Shown here: positions 50,797 to 59,372 of the stretch, one piece after another
How positions within the stretch are numbered: the stretch's first letter is position 1
Layout: each line of letters starts with the position of its first letter
Program-made: the position numbers and the translations under genes
Notes under the pieces: model-generated
What the model saw: the letters and a program-made list of their open reading frames with translations, nothing else
What the model was told of the DNA's origin: nothing
Database searches by the model: none
From: WRGT01 sp964450405
GTDB taxonomy: Bacteria > Spirochaetota > UBA4802 > UBA5550
Direction of reading: 5' to 3'
Length of the DNA stretch: 64,000 bases
Assembly: GCA_964450405.1 (NCBI GenBank)
Contig: CAYVCQ010000009.1
Coordinates: 75,031 to 139,030, forward strand

Positions 50797-51750
50797 ATGA
50801 AAATTACCAGGAGAAAGTTTACGCTGATGGCTCTTGCCGGCGCGGCTGGTTTGTATTTTTCAGGTGTATTAAAGGGAAATGAATTGGAATCCGGAAGAAA
50901 AATGAAAACTAATAAAGTTAAAAGAGGACTTGTTGTCTGGTATAGTCAGACCGGGAATACTGCGCGAATAGGCAAGCTGATAGCAGCGACCTGGAAAAGG
51001 GAAGGGATTAAAACAGACTCGGGTGACTATCGGGATTTAGCCGGGATAAATCCGGCTGATTATGATGTCATCGCTGTGGGATCTCCGGTGTATTATTATG
51101 AAGTGCCGGAGAATTTCAGGAAGTGGATTGAAGGGATATCAAATCTGGAGGGAACTCCTGCTGCATCATTTGTAACATTCGGAGGTGAAGGTGGAAATCA
51201 GTATAACACAGCATTCAGTCTCCTTGAACTGATTTCAGGCAGAGGAGGGGTGCCGGTCGGGATGGGCATGTACGGCAGTATGTCGGCCTTTGCTTTAACA
51301 TGGGCATCGGGAAACGTGGAACGCGTTCTTAAATACAAAGATCAGCCTGATAATTCGGTCTATTCAGATGTCAGGAAATATGCGAAGGAAATACTTGCCA
51401 GGGTTAAGAATGGTGAAAGCTTTGAAGCATCCGATAAATTCAGTTTCAGAAATATTATAAGCGGGGGCGTAGCGATAGGTGGAACAAAACTTATGATCAC
51501 CGGTCATCACGTCAACAGGGATAAATGTATCTCCTGCGGGACTTGCGTTGAAAAATGTCCGGTGAATGCCATAGTGCCGGATAAGGGATTTGTTGATACC
51601 GGTAAGTGCATAGCATGTCTCGGCTGCGTGAATAATTGTCCTGTATCTGCCGTTGAGATGAAGTTCATGGGGAAAGATGTATATGGATTTAATGAATTTT
51701 TAAAAAGAAATAATATTGTGATTAAAGAACCGGAGGAGTTAACTCTTTAA
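50797..51750 (+). CDS. Flavodoxin-ferredoxin fusion with a Tat signal
   Basis: A 317-residue protein with three parts. Residues 1-30 form a twin-arginine-type signal: KITRRKFTLMALAGAAGLYF. A flavodoxin domain follows (about 45-195: LVVWYSQTGNTARIGKLIAA, YDVIAVGSPVYYYEVPENFR). Two 4Fe-4S clusters come last: CISCGTCVEKCP and CIACLGCVNNCPVSA. Such flavodoxin-ferredoxin proteins move electrons between carriers and are usually cytoplasmic, so a Tat-exported form is unusual. It starts 3 bases after the nitroreductase stop, so it may be its electron partner. The signal could be a false prediction if translation starts at the internal Met at residue 32. Confidence 0.87.
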   Translation: MKITRRKFTLMALAGAAGLYFSGVLKGNELESGRKMKTNKVKRGLVVWYSQTGNTARIGKLIAATWKREGIKTDSGDYRDLAGINPADYDVIAVGSPVYYYEVPENFRKWIEGISNLEGTPAASFVTFGGEGGNQYNTAFSLLELISGRGGVPVGMGMYGSMSAFALTWASGNVERVLKYKDQPDNSVYSDVRKYAKEILARVKNGESFEASDKFSFRNIISGGVAIGGTKLMITGHHVNRDKCISCGTCVEKCPVNAIVPDKGFVDTGKCIACLGCVNNCPVSAVEMKFMGKDVYGFNEFLKRNNIVIKEPEELTL

Positions 51751-51807
51751 ACTTTGCAGATGGGTATTCAATATCGGTACAAAGACTATATGAATACGAA
51801 AATATTT

Positions 51808-51891
51808 GCCACGGAGGCACAGAGACACAGAGGATAATATTTTTAAATGTTAAGATATAATCAATATTAAATCTCTGTATCTCTGAGGCTT
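51808..51891. repeat. GCCACGGAGGCACAGAG repeat
   Basis: GCCACGGAGGCACAGAGACA on the left and CTCTGTATCTCTGAGGC on the right are imperfect inverted arms around an AT-rich loop. The same sequence type is a familiar short repeat in environmental genomes as I recall. It separates the flavodoxin-ferredoxin gene from the next. Confidence 0.55.
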
Positions 51892-51960
51892 ATTTCTAAA
51901 ATTTATCAAATTCATCAGGTCTGAGCACCAGGATATATTTTCTTAAAAAAAATATTAAGG

Positions 51961-53151
51961 ATGAGTACAATGAAAGCAGTATTTACAAAGAGTACAATCG
52001 CCGGAATCGAATTAAATAATAAAATAATCCGCTCTGCGACATATGAGAGATTATCTGATGATGATGGAAGACCAACTGAGAAACTTGCTGATATGTATTT
52101 AAAACTCGCGAAAGGGGGCGCTGGTGCAATCATCACAGGACTAATCGGTGTACATAGAAACGGGAGAAGTTCATTCCAGATGTGTATGATGGACCGTGAT
52201 GATTTTATTGAAGACTATAAAAAAATAAATAAAATGCTTAACGAATATGGCGTACCGCTCATCGCACAGCTTGCTCATGGGGGCGGACAGATTGACAAGA
52301 TTGCATCGGGCGGTTTTAATCTTGCACCATCGAAAAAACTATATAGTAAAACCGGTAAGTTTTCACAAGTGATGACGGAAGAAGATATTCTGGAGATAAT
52401 CGAAAGTTTTATAAGCGCTATTGAAAGAGCAAAGAAAGCCGGATTTGCAGGAGTTCAGATTCATGCAGCGCACGGATATCTACTCTCGGAATTTCTTACT
52501 GGAGGGCTTAATACACGAAAAGACAGATGGGGAGGCTCTACGGAAAACAGATTCAGAATAATCTCCGAAATAATGAAGGGAGCAAGGGAACGGGTAGGGG
52601 ACTATCCGATACTGGCAAAATTCAGTGCGCAGGATAATTTAAAAAACGGAATCCGTATGGATGAAGCTCTTCGACTGGCAGTTCTGTTTGAAAAAGCAGG
52701 AATTGACGCGCTTGAGGTTTCCTGCGGAGCAAATGATGGACTGAACAGTATCAGGGCTCCGAAAATACCCGTTGATGCAATTGTTTCATCTATGAAAATA
52801 AAATCCGGATTGCTCAGGGGTTTTGCAAAAAGAGTTATCCCCATTCTTGCTAAAAGATATGAACCAGTTTACAATTTCAATGTTGATGCTGCTGAGAAGA
52901 TTAAGAAGAAGATCGGAATACCCGTTATTGTTGTGGGTGGGATCAGAAACATAAATGACATTAATTCATTAATCATCGGAGGGAAGGCCGATTATGTTTC
53001 CATGAGCAGGCCATTTATCATTGAGCCTGATATAGTAAATAAATTTAAAGAAGGGAAACAGGATTCTTCAAAGTGCATTGATTGCTGTCTCTGCATGTTC
53101 GGAGCAAAGGATAAACCGGTAAAGTGTTACTACGGCAGGGTCCCGGCATAG
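51961..53151 (+). CDS. Old Yellow Enzyme-family NADH:flavin oxidoreductase
   Basis: A 396-residue TIM-barrel flavoprotein. FMN-binding motifs: RSATYERLSDDDG, GGAGAIITGLIGVH, LIAQLAHGGGQI, GVQIHAAHGYLLSEFLT and WGGSTENRFRII. Phosphate binding: VGGIRNINDI and DYVSMSRPFI. The cysteine set SKCIDCCLCMFG near the C-terminus matches the 4Fe-4S site of enoate reductase/trimethylamine dehydrogenase-type members, though the C-terminal Rossmann domains of those enzymes are absent. It would reduce enoates or enones; the substrate is unknown. It fits with the redox cluster. Confidence 0.88.
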   Translation: MSTMKAVFTKSTIAGIELNNKIIRSATYERLSDDDGRPTEKLADMYLKLAKGGAGAIITGLIGVHRNGRSSFQMCMMDRDDFIEDYKKINKMLNEYGVPLIAQLAHGGGQIDKIASGGFNLAPSKKLYSKTGKFSQVMTEEDILEIIESFISAIERAKKAGFAGVQIHAAHGYLLSEFLTGGLNTRKDRWGGSTENRFRIISEIMKGARERVGDYPILAKFSAQDNLKNGIRMDEALRLAVLFEKAGIDALEVSCGANDGLNSIRAPKIPVDAIVSSMKIKSGLLRGFAKRVIPILAKRYEPVYNFNVDAAEKIKKKIGIPVIVVGGIRNINDINSLIIGGKADYVSMSRPFIIEPDIVNKFKEGKQDSSKCIDCCLCMFGAKDKPVKCYYGRVPA

Positions 53152-53234
53152 ACAGTTGTGCAGTGTTTTAGAGAATTATCCATAGTTTCAAAGACCTGTC
53201 ATTATAGCGGTAACGATTGAATTAGTACATTTAT

Positions 53235-53344
53235 TGTCACTGCGAGGCATGCAATGCCGCGGCAGTCTGTTTTATGTAATTCCTGTTTTGTATAATGAAA
53301 CTAATGTTCATGAAACAGATTGCTTCACTATGTTCGCAATGACA
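53235..53344. repeat. TGTCATTGCGAG-type palindromic repeat
   Basis: The left arm TGTCACTGCGAGGCATGCAA and CAGTCTGTTT pair with the right arm AAACAGATTGCTTCACTATG, ...CGCAATGACA. About 110 bases, imperfect. This is the widespread GTCATTGCGAG..AGCAATCTG type. Confidence 0.7.
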
Positions 53345-53395
53345 ATGTTTTATCAATCTTGTTAAATACCATAAATAAAAAATGAGGAGAAAAAG

Positions 53396-54211
53396 ATGAA
53401 AACAGTATTAATAACAGGAACATCTTCCGGTATCGGAAAGGCTGCGGTAAAATATTTTCAGGCGCGAGGATGGAATGTCGCAGCCACGATGCGTAAGCCG
53501 GAGAATGAAAAAGAATTAGTAAATTTAAAAAATGTAAAGTGCATTAAGCTGGATGTTGAAGATGTAAAGTCAATCCGCACTGGAATTAAAGAAACAATTA
53601 AAGAGTTCGGCGGGATCGATGTAATAGTTAATAACGCGGGATATGCGGTGAGCGGACCATTCGAGGCAGTTCCGGATGAAAAGATTAAACAGCAGTTTGA
53701 TGTAAATGTTTTTGGTGTAATGAATGTTATCCGTGAGATACTGCCATATTTCCGTGAACAGAAAAACGGAACAATTATAAATATAACATCAATAGGCGGT
53801 CTGGTAACTTTTCCTTTGTACAGTCTCTATCACAGTACAAAGTGGGCAATCGAAGGATTTTCGGAGTCTCTTGCTTATGAACTACGGTCTTTAAATATCA
53901 AGGTCAAAGTGGTAGAACCGGGTGTGGTGAAAACTGATTTTTATAACAGGTCAGCTGATGTTGTAACTGGTGAAAAATTATCTGACTATAACTCCTACTT
54001 TGATTTAACAACAAAGAACAGCAGTAAATTTTCTGTAAAAGCGCCAGGTCCGGAGCATACAGCAAAAATAATTTTTAAAGCGGCAACCGATCAGAGTAAC
54101 CGTCTTCGATATATTGCCGGTTCTGATGGTGTTATGATTCTGATGTTAAGAAAGATTCTCCCTTTTAGTTTGTTCAGATTTTTAATCAGAAAGACTGTTG
54201 AGAAAGCTTGA
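53396..54211 (+). CDS. Short-chain dehydrogenase/reductase
   Basis: A 271-residue SDR: cofactor motif TGTSSGIGKAA, VNNAGYAVSGPF, the catalytic Ser in NITSIGG, YSLYHSTKWAIEGFSES (YxxxK) and VEPGVVKTDF. An oxidoreductase of the classical type; the substrate is unknown. ATG with GAGGAGAAA. It is followed 25 bases later by a flavodoxin-ferredoxin gene and shares the strand with the redox cluster. Confidence 0.88.
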   Translation: MKTVLITGTSSGIGKAAVKYFQARGWNVAATMRKPENEKELVNLKNVKCIKLDVEDVKSIRTGIKETIKEFGGIDVIVNNAGYAVSGPFEAVPDEKIKQQFDVNVFGVMNVIREILPYFREQKNGTIINITSIGGLVTFPLYSLYHSTKWAIEGFSESLAYELRSLNIKVKVVEPGVVKTDFYNRSADVVTGEKLSDYNSYFDLTTKNSSKFSVKAPGPEHTAKIIFKAATDQSNRLRYIAGSDGVMILMLRKILPFSLFRFLIRKTVEKA

Positions 54212-54236
54212 AAAAATTCAGTAGAGAGATGATCAA

Positions 54237-55007
54237 ATGAAGATATATTATTTTTCAGGCACAGGCAACTCATACTATGCAGCAAAAAAGATTCAGATGA
54301 ATTTTCCTGAAAGCACAATTGAATCTATTGCGGATTTAATAAATAATAATGATATTCAGGTTAACGATTCTAAACTGGTGATAATATGCCCTATCTATTT
54401 TTATGGAATGCCGCACATCGTAAAGGAATTCATTGAGCATCTCAACTTCGATGAAGTTAAATATTTCTCATTTATTTTTACTGCAGAATATCCCAATGGA
54501 TTAGCTATGGGTATGCTGAAAGAAATCTGTAAAAGAAAAAATGTAAATCTGAATAGCTGTTTTTATCTGCAGATGCCGACGAATTACCTGATAAAATCCA
54601 GGATGCTTAAATCAGATGGGATAGAGAAAGTTTTAAATAAATCTGAAAAGAAACTCAGCAGAATAATCGGAATTATTAAAACAGAAAAAAATCATTTAGA
54701 AAAAGATTCAAGATTATACTCTGCAATTGTCAATGCTAAGCATCAATATTCGAATTGGGAGAAAACATTTCCTGTGTTTGATTCGAAGTTTACCGTCAAT
54801 GATAATTGTAATGGATGCAGACTGTGTGAAAAGTATTGTCCAGTGGTGAATATAAAATTTGAAGAAAAACCGGTCTGGAATAATCATTGTGAAGCATGCT
54901 TAAAGTGTATTAATATTTGTCCGCAGCAGGCAATTCAATATGATAATAAAACTGACGGAAGACTAAGATATTTTAATCCGGAGGTGAAAATACATGAATT
55001 TAAATAA
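54237..55007 (+). CDS. EFR1-type flavodoxin-ferredoxin
   Basis: A 256-residue protein: N-terminal flavodoxin-like domain (KIYYFSGTGNSYYAAKKIQ, CPIYFYGMPHIVKEF), linker, then two 4Fe-4S clusters, CNGCRLCEKYCPVVNI and CEACLKCINICPQQAI. No signal peptide, so cytoplasmic; this is the usual form of the family and contrasts with the Tat-signal paralogue at 50797-51750. Its stop overlaps the next gene by 14 bases. Confidence 0.9.
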   Translation: MKIYYFSGTGNSYYAAKKIQMNFPESTIESIADLINNNDIQVNDSKLVIICPIYFYGMPHIVKEFIEHLNFDEVKYFSFIFTAEYPNGLAMGMLKEICKRKNVNLNSCFYLQMPTNYLIKSRMLKSDGIEKVLNKSEKKLSRIIGIIKTEKNHLEKDSRLYSAIVNAKHQYSNWEKTFPVFDSKFTVNDNCNGCRLCEKYCPVVNIKFEEKPVWNNHCEACLKCINICPQQAIQYDNKTDGRLRYFNPEVKIHEFK

Positions 55008-55953
55008 AAAATCAGTAATTATCACAGGGGGCAATACCGGGCTGGGATATCAATGCGCTTTAAATATTGCAGCATCTGATAATGATTGGCATATAGTCAT
55101 AGCCTGCAGAAATCATGAAAAGGGTATTGAAGCAGTCAACAGTCTGAAGAGAGCGACTGGAAATACAAATATTTCTACAATGGAAATTGATCTGGCCTCA
55201 CTCTCTTCCGTAAGAGACTTCGCTGAATCTTTTGCAATGGCAGGATTACCGCCTCTTCATGCCGTTGTGTGTAATGCCGGTTTGCAGATTATTAATGGTA
55301 CCGAGTTTACAACTGACGGATTTGAAATGACATTTGGCGTCAATCATCTGGGGCATTTTTTACTCGTTAATCTTTTATTAAAAGTTATGTGTGAACCGGG
55401 AAGAATTGTTTTTGTAAGCAGCGGTACTCATGATCCGGATAAGGTTACCGGAATGCCGGCACCAGTCTATCTGAATGCCTGCGAACTTGCCTATCCTGAT
55501 ACAGATCTTTCAGAGGAAAGTAATTCACATGCAGGAAGGAGGAGGTACTCCACTTCTAAACTATGCAATATTTATTGTACTTATGAATTTGCTGAGAGGA
55601 TTCAAAAAGAAACCGGAAAGAATATTACAGTCAATGCATTTGATCCTGGACTTATGCCGGGAACCGGTCTTGCAAGACAGGAAAGTCCGTTTCTGTTTTT
55701 TATCTGGAAGTATATTATGCCGGTTATGACTCTGCTCCCGATAAACGCCCACACAGTAAAAAAGTCGGGGAGGGCGCTGGCTTCATTGGTAACAGATCCT
55801 TTATTAAATATGGTTACCGGGAGATATTTCGAAGGGAAAAAAATAATTAAATCGTCAGTATTATCGTACAAAAAAGAAAACGCGGATGAACTCTGGAATA
55901 CAAGTGTTGAGCTTGTGAAGCTATCGGGTGCAGAAACGATGTTATCATTATGA
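54994..55953 (+). CDS. Short-chain dehydrogenase, protochlorophyllide-reductase-like
   Basis: A 319-residue SDR: VIITGGNTGLGYQCALNIA, VVCNAGLQIINGTE, VNHLGHFLLVNLLL, IVFVSSGTHDPD and YSTSKLCNIYCTYEF (YxxxK). It has the long form of the family related to protochlorophyllide reductase and WWOX. It overlaps the EFR1 gene by 14 bases, so a flavodoxin-ferredoxin and this reductase are translationally linked and may exchange electrons. No chlorophyll genes are present, so the name indicates similarity only. Confidence 0.86.
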   Translation: MNLNKKSVIITGGNTGLGYQCALNIAASDNDWHIVIACRNHEKGIEAVNSLKRATGNTNISTMEIDLASLSSVRDFAESFAMAGLPPLHAVVCNAGLQIINGTEFTTDGFEMTFGVNHLGHFLLVNLLLKVMCEPGRIVFVSSGTHDPDKVTGMPAPVYLNACELAYPDTDLSEESNSHAGRRRYSTSKLCNIYCTYEFAERIQKETGKNITVNAFDPGLMPGTGLARQESPFLFFIWKYIMPVMTLLPINAHTVKKSGRALASLVTDPLLNMVTGRYFEGKKIIKSSVLSYKKENADELWNTSVELVKLSGAETMLSL

Positions 55954-56044
55954 TAATATCGGATAAACATCTTTTAAAATTGTTTCTGTAACAGATTGAA
56001 GATTTATATAGATGACAGATTAAGAAATGCTTTTTAAACTGTAT

Positions 56045-58456
56045 CTATCTCAAGCTCACGACGGAAACTCCATCACCCCCTTCACCCATCTCTCCGGGCC
56101 TGAAGTCGCGAACATAGATACTCATCTTAAGCTCTTCGCGGACCGCCTGCTTCATCGCACCGGTGCCGTGTCCATGAATTATGATTACAGTTTTAATCCC
56201 CTGGCGGTCCATCCTGTCTAGTGATGAATTCATAAACGCCAGTGCTTCATCTACTCTCTTTCCACGGAGATCGATTGTATTGTATGATGTCTGAATTGTT
56301 GTGCCGATAACACTCTCCGCGATGCCCCCTGAGGTTAAAGGCATTTTATAATCTTTTCCCTTAGTCTTGCCGCCGGTTTTGTGAGGAATGAGATACAGAT
56401 CTTTAATCTGGAAACGGGATCTGATTGCCCCGCCAAGGAGTACCAGCGCCGTTTTCCCGGAGCCGTCAATTTCTTCGATTGTTCCCTCTGCTTCGATCGA
56501 TGCGATAAAGACTCTGTCCCCTTTTTTTGCATCCTCCGGTACAAGTTCCTTTAATGTGTCTGAGTATTTTTCACGTGATTCTTCGCTCATTTTTGCGGTT
56601 ATCTCAGCGCGAAGTTTCATTATCTCTTCGTTAAGTTTCCCGGCATCTTTCTGGTCAAGTGTCTGAAGTTCTGTTATTCTTCCTGCGATTTTTTCCCTGT
56701 AGGAATTAAGTTCATCTATAAATTCAAGTCCCTTTCCCTTCTTTGTCTCGGCTATCAGGCGGTTAAGTTCATCCTGTTTCGATTTTATCTTTGCTCTGTC
56801 CTCGGTAATCTCTGTAGTGAGAGCACGGACTTTTTCACGTTCGTCTTTAATCTCATCTTCATAGGTCTGAATTTTTTCGAGCAGAGCTTCGACGCTGGAT
56901 TCCCTGCTGTCCACGAGTTCCTTGGCGCGGGAAAGTATAGATTCAGGAACACCGTAGATCCGTGCAATCTCAACGGCATGGCTCACTCCCGGTATCCCAA
57001 TGCGGAGTTCGTATGTCGGTTTAAGAGTCTCAAGGTTGAATGTTACCGATCCGTTGCGGAACCTGCTGTCATTTACGGCGAGCTCTTTCAGTTCGGTATA
57101 ATGTGTAGTAACAACAATACGGCTTCCGGTGTTTATCATATATTCAAGTATTGACTGTGAGAGTGCGGCTCCCTGGCGCGGGTTTGTACCTACAATTATT
57201 TCATCTATTATAACAAGAGTTCTGTCGTCGGCCTCTCTCAGAATTTCATTTATAATCGTAAGCTGGCCGGAAAAAGTTGAAAGGGACTGTGAGAGATTCT
57301 GGTCATCTCCAATATCGGCCATGATATTGCTGAACACTCCGATTATCGAGTCGGGGCTTGCGGGGATATGGAGTCCGTACATCGCAAATAGTGTGCAGAG
57401 ACCGATGGTTTTTAGCATTACAGTTTTTCCGCCGGTATTTGCTCCTGATATTATAAGTGCATTATAGTCTGTTCCAAGTTCAACATCGTTCGATACAATA
57501 GTGTCGGGAGACATTATGTGAAGAAGGGGATGGTGAGCCCTGTAAAGTTTTAGAATCGGCTTGTCGGAGATTACCGGTTCGCTGCTGCGCGTCATAATAC
57601 TGAATTTTGCCGCGGCATTTATAAAGTCGAAGAAGGTGAGCACTCTTAAATTTGAGTCAAGCAGTTCACCGTGTGCTGCAACAGCGATTGTAAGCTCTGC
57701 AAGAATCTTCTGTATCTCCTGAAGAAGTTCCCTGTCGAGCATGATGATGCTGTTATTGATTTGTGTTATCTCGGATGGTTCAAAATATACCGTTGATCCG
57801 CTTGCCGAGATATCATGTACGTTTCCGTTTATCTTCCCCTTCATTCCGGATTTTACAAGAATAACATATCTTCCGTTAATCGTAGTAAAAGTTTTTTCCT
57901 GAATTATCTTTTCATTAGCAGGGGAGTGAATTATTTTACTTAAACGTTTTTCAATATCCTGCTTTGTGCTGTGTATATCGCTCTTCAGTTTTTTTAGAAT
58001 TTTAAATTTATCCTCATTGAGGTGTCCGTCGTCGGTTATTGCTTCGGCTAGTATTTTGTTCAGCTCATTGAGCGGATTTATTCTTGAGTATTCATCTTCA
58101 AGAGACGGGAACTCCTCTCTATGAGTTGCGAGATATTTCTTTATCCTTTCAGAGGCGATGGTAAACCGCTTGATCTGCTGGAGTTCCTCAAGATCTAGTA
58201 CTCCCCCTTTCCCTGCGATTGCCGTGAGCCCCGAGATGTCGCTGATTCCGGTAAGCTGAGGAGATGTTCCCCTCTGAATCAGGTCTTTCATCGCGCTGAT
58301 TTTCTTCATCTGAATTATTACTTTCTGTTCGGGAACAGGTTTCAGTTTTGAAGCCATACGCTTTGCCGAGTCGGAGACGCAAAGAGAGATTATCTTCTCT
58401 TCAATGAGGGGCCATTCGAGTATATCGAGTATTCTTTTATTAAATTTGTTTTTCAT
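56045..58456 (-). CDS. mutS2: MutS2-family ATPase/endonuclease
   Basis: An 803-residue protein. Domain order as in MutS2: helical core, ATPase (Walker A SGANTGGKTVMLKTIGL, then VIIDEIIVGTNPRQGAALSQ with Walker B and the H-loop VVTTHYTEL), long coiled coil of about 515-640 rich in Glu/Lys, KOW-like segment (AKKGDRVFIASIEAEGTIEE) and C-terminal Smr domain (IDLRGKRVDEALAFM, IIHGHGTGAMKQAVRE). MutS2 has no mismatch-binding domain and is linked to suppression of recombination and to ribosome rescue. Complete length. Single gene. Confidence 0.95.
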   Translation of the reverse strand: MKNKFNKRILDILEWPLIEEKIISLCVSDSAKRMASKLKPVPEQKVIIQMKKISAMKDLIQRGTSPQLTGISDISGLTAIAGKGGVLDLEELQQIKRFTIASERIKKYLATHREEFPSLEDEYSRINPLNELNKILAEAITDDGHLNEDKFKILKKLKSDIHSTKQDIEKRLSKIIHSPANEKIIQEKTFTTINGRYVILVKSGMKGKINGNVHDISASGSTVYFEPSEITQINNSIIMLDRELLQEIQKILAELTIAVAAHGELLDSNLRVLTFFDFINAAAKFSIMTRSSEPVISDKPILKLYRAHHPLLHIMSPDTIVSNDVELGTDYNALIISGANTGGKTVMLKTIGLCTLFAMYGLHIPASPDSIIGVFSNIMADIGDDQNLSQSLSTFSGQLTIINEILREADDRTLVIIDEIIVGTNPRQGAALSQSILEYMINTGSRIVVTTHYTELKELAVNDSRFRNGSVTFNLETLKPTYELRIGIPGVSHAVEIARIYGVPESILSRAKELVDSRESSVEALLEKIQTYEDEIKDEREKVRALTTEITEDRAKIKSKQDELNRLIAETKKGKGLEFIDELNSYREKIAGRITELQTLDQKDAGKLNEEIMKLRAEITAKMSEESREKYSDTLKELVPEDAKKGDRVFIASIEAEGTIEEIDGSGKTALVLLGGAIRSRFQIKDLYLIPHKTGGKTKGKDYKMPLTSGGIAESVIGTTIQTSYNTIDLRGKRVDEALAFMNSSLDRMDRQGIKTVIIIHGHGTGAMKQAVREELKMSIYVRDFRPGEMGEGGDGVSVVSLR

Positions 58457-58602
58457 GTATTATCATTGTACTTGTTATTTTGTAATATTGGACGCATAGC
58501 GGGGTTTTATGTGTCAATAAATTAATTTTAGAGAATTTTAGTTAATTAATAAATAAAAAAGATGTTTTTACGGAAAGCTGGTTCGCAGCGCGCTACGCAC
58601 TT

Positions 58603-58708
58603 TGTCTGAACCATGATTAAAGGAATACAGGATATCCATGATCCGGTTATTGGTATTTTAAACAGAAATCAGGAAATTCCTCAAATCAGGTGAATCAAGG
58701 TTCAGACA
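58603..58708. repeat. TGTCTGAACC-ended palindromic repeat, second copy
   Basis: TGTCTGAACCATGATTAAAG at the left and GGTGAATCAAGGTTCAGACA at the right; 106 bases, against 105 for the copy at 19054-19158. Only the ends and a few internal words are shared. The remaining gene-free DNA 58709-58904 shows nothing clear. Confidence 0.75.
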
Positions 58709-58904
58709 TTATTACTGATAGTTGTATTTCTAAAAGATACTGGAGGGATGAGCATAATACAAATATATGCTCTGCATATAAGGAGTATCGAATGATATAC
58801 GAATGAAGTACGGAGCGTCTTGGGATGTTCGGGACTTTTTCTTATTATTTCATGCCGATGTGCAGTTTCTGCCGGCTTAGAATAGAGTCTCCCCTTAATT
58901 CTAT

Positions 58905-58935
58905 TTGACATATTTCCCTCTAAAAATAGTATACT
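58905..58935 (+). promoter_or_regulatory. Possible sigma-70 promoter
   Basis: TTGACA at 58905-58910 and TATACT at 58930-58935, spacing 19 (long), 40 bases before the ATG of the next gene. Confidence 0.4.
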
Positions 58936-58975
58936 CGAAGTTTAATAAAAGTATACGGAACTACAGGAAACTATC

Positions 58976-59368
58976 ATGAAAAAAAAATCTGACGTAAAAT
59001 ATAAATCTAAAATAAATGAACTAAAAGCAAACAGAGAGAAATATTTCCCTTTAATTGAAATGCTCCTTTATGTGGAGAAAAGAACTGAAAAGAAAGATCT
59101 CCCCATAGAGATGACCGATATCAGCCAGATGGCTCTTGTCATGGAGCTTATAGATATCGGATATCTTAACAAGGATTCGTTCAATATAACAAAATACAAA
59201 AGGGATGTAACCGGACTGTTTTATCAGGGGGGATATCCTCTCACAGAAGCAGGGGTGAAGGTTTACCGCCAGCATCTGGAGGAAAGAAAAAAGAAATTTA
59301 TACGCGGAATAATGCTTATTGTTCTTATGCTTGCAGTGCTGTTTATCTTTTACATGATAGTCCGGTGA
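58976..59368 (+). CDS. Small membrane-anchored protein, unknown
   Basis: A 130-residue protein. Lysine-rich N-terminus, a central region (LIEMLLYVEKRTEKKDLPIE, MALVMELIDIGYLNKDSFNI, LFYQGGYPLTEAGVKVYRQH) and a C-terminal helix (KKFIRGIMLIVLMLAVLFIF) that anchors it in the membrane with most of the protein in the cytoplasm. The LTEAGVKVYRQHLE segment resembles the wing of a winged helix, but I do not recognise a family. It converges with the cyclase gene, 4 bases between stops. No strong ribosome site. Confidence 0.7.
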   Translation: MKKKSDVKYKSKINELKANREKYFPLIEMLLYVEKRTEKKDLPIEMTDISQMALVMELIDIGYLNKDSFNITKYKRDVTGLFYQGGYPLTEAGVKVYRQHLEERKKKFIRGIMLIVLMLAVLFIFYMIVR

Positions 59369-59372
59369 ACGA

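Noticed and set aside
53235..53344. tRNA gene or CRISPR-like repeat
   Set aside because: It is one palindrome, not a cloverleaf with T-loop, and not a regularly spaced array.
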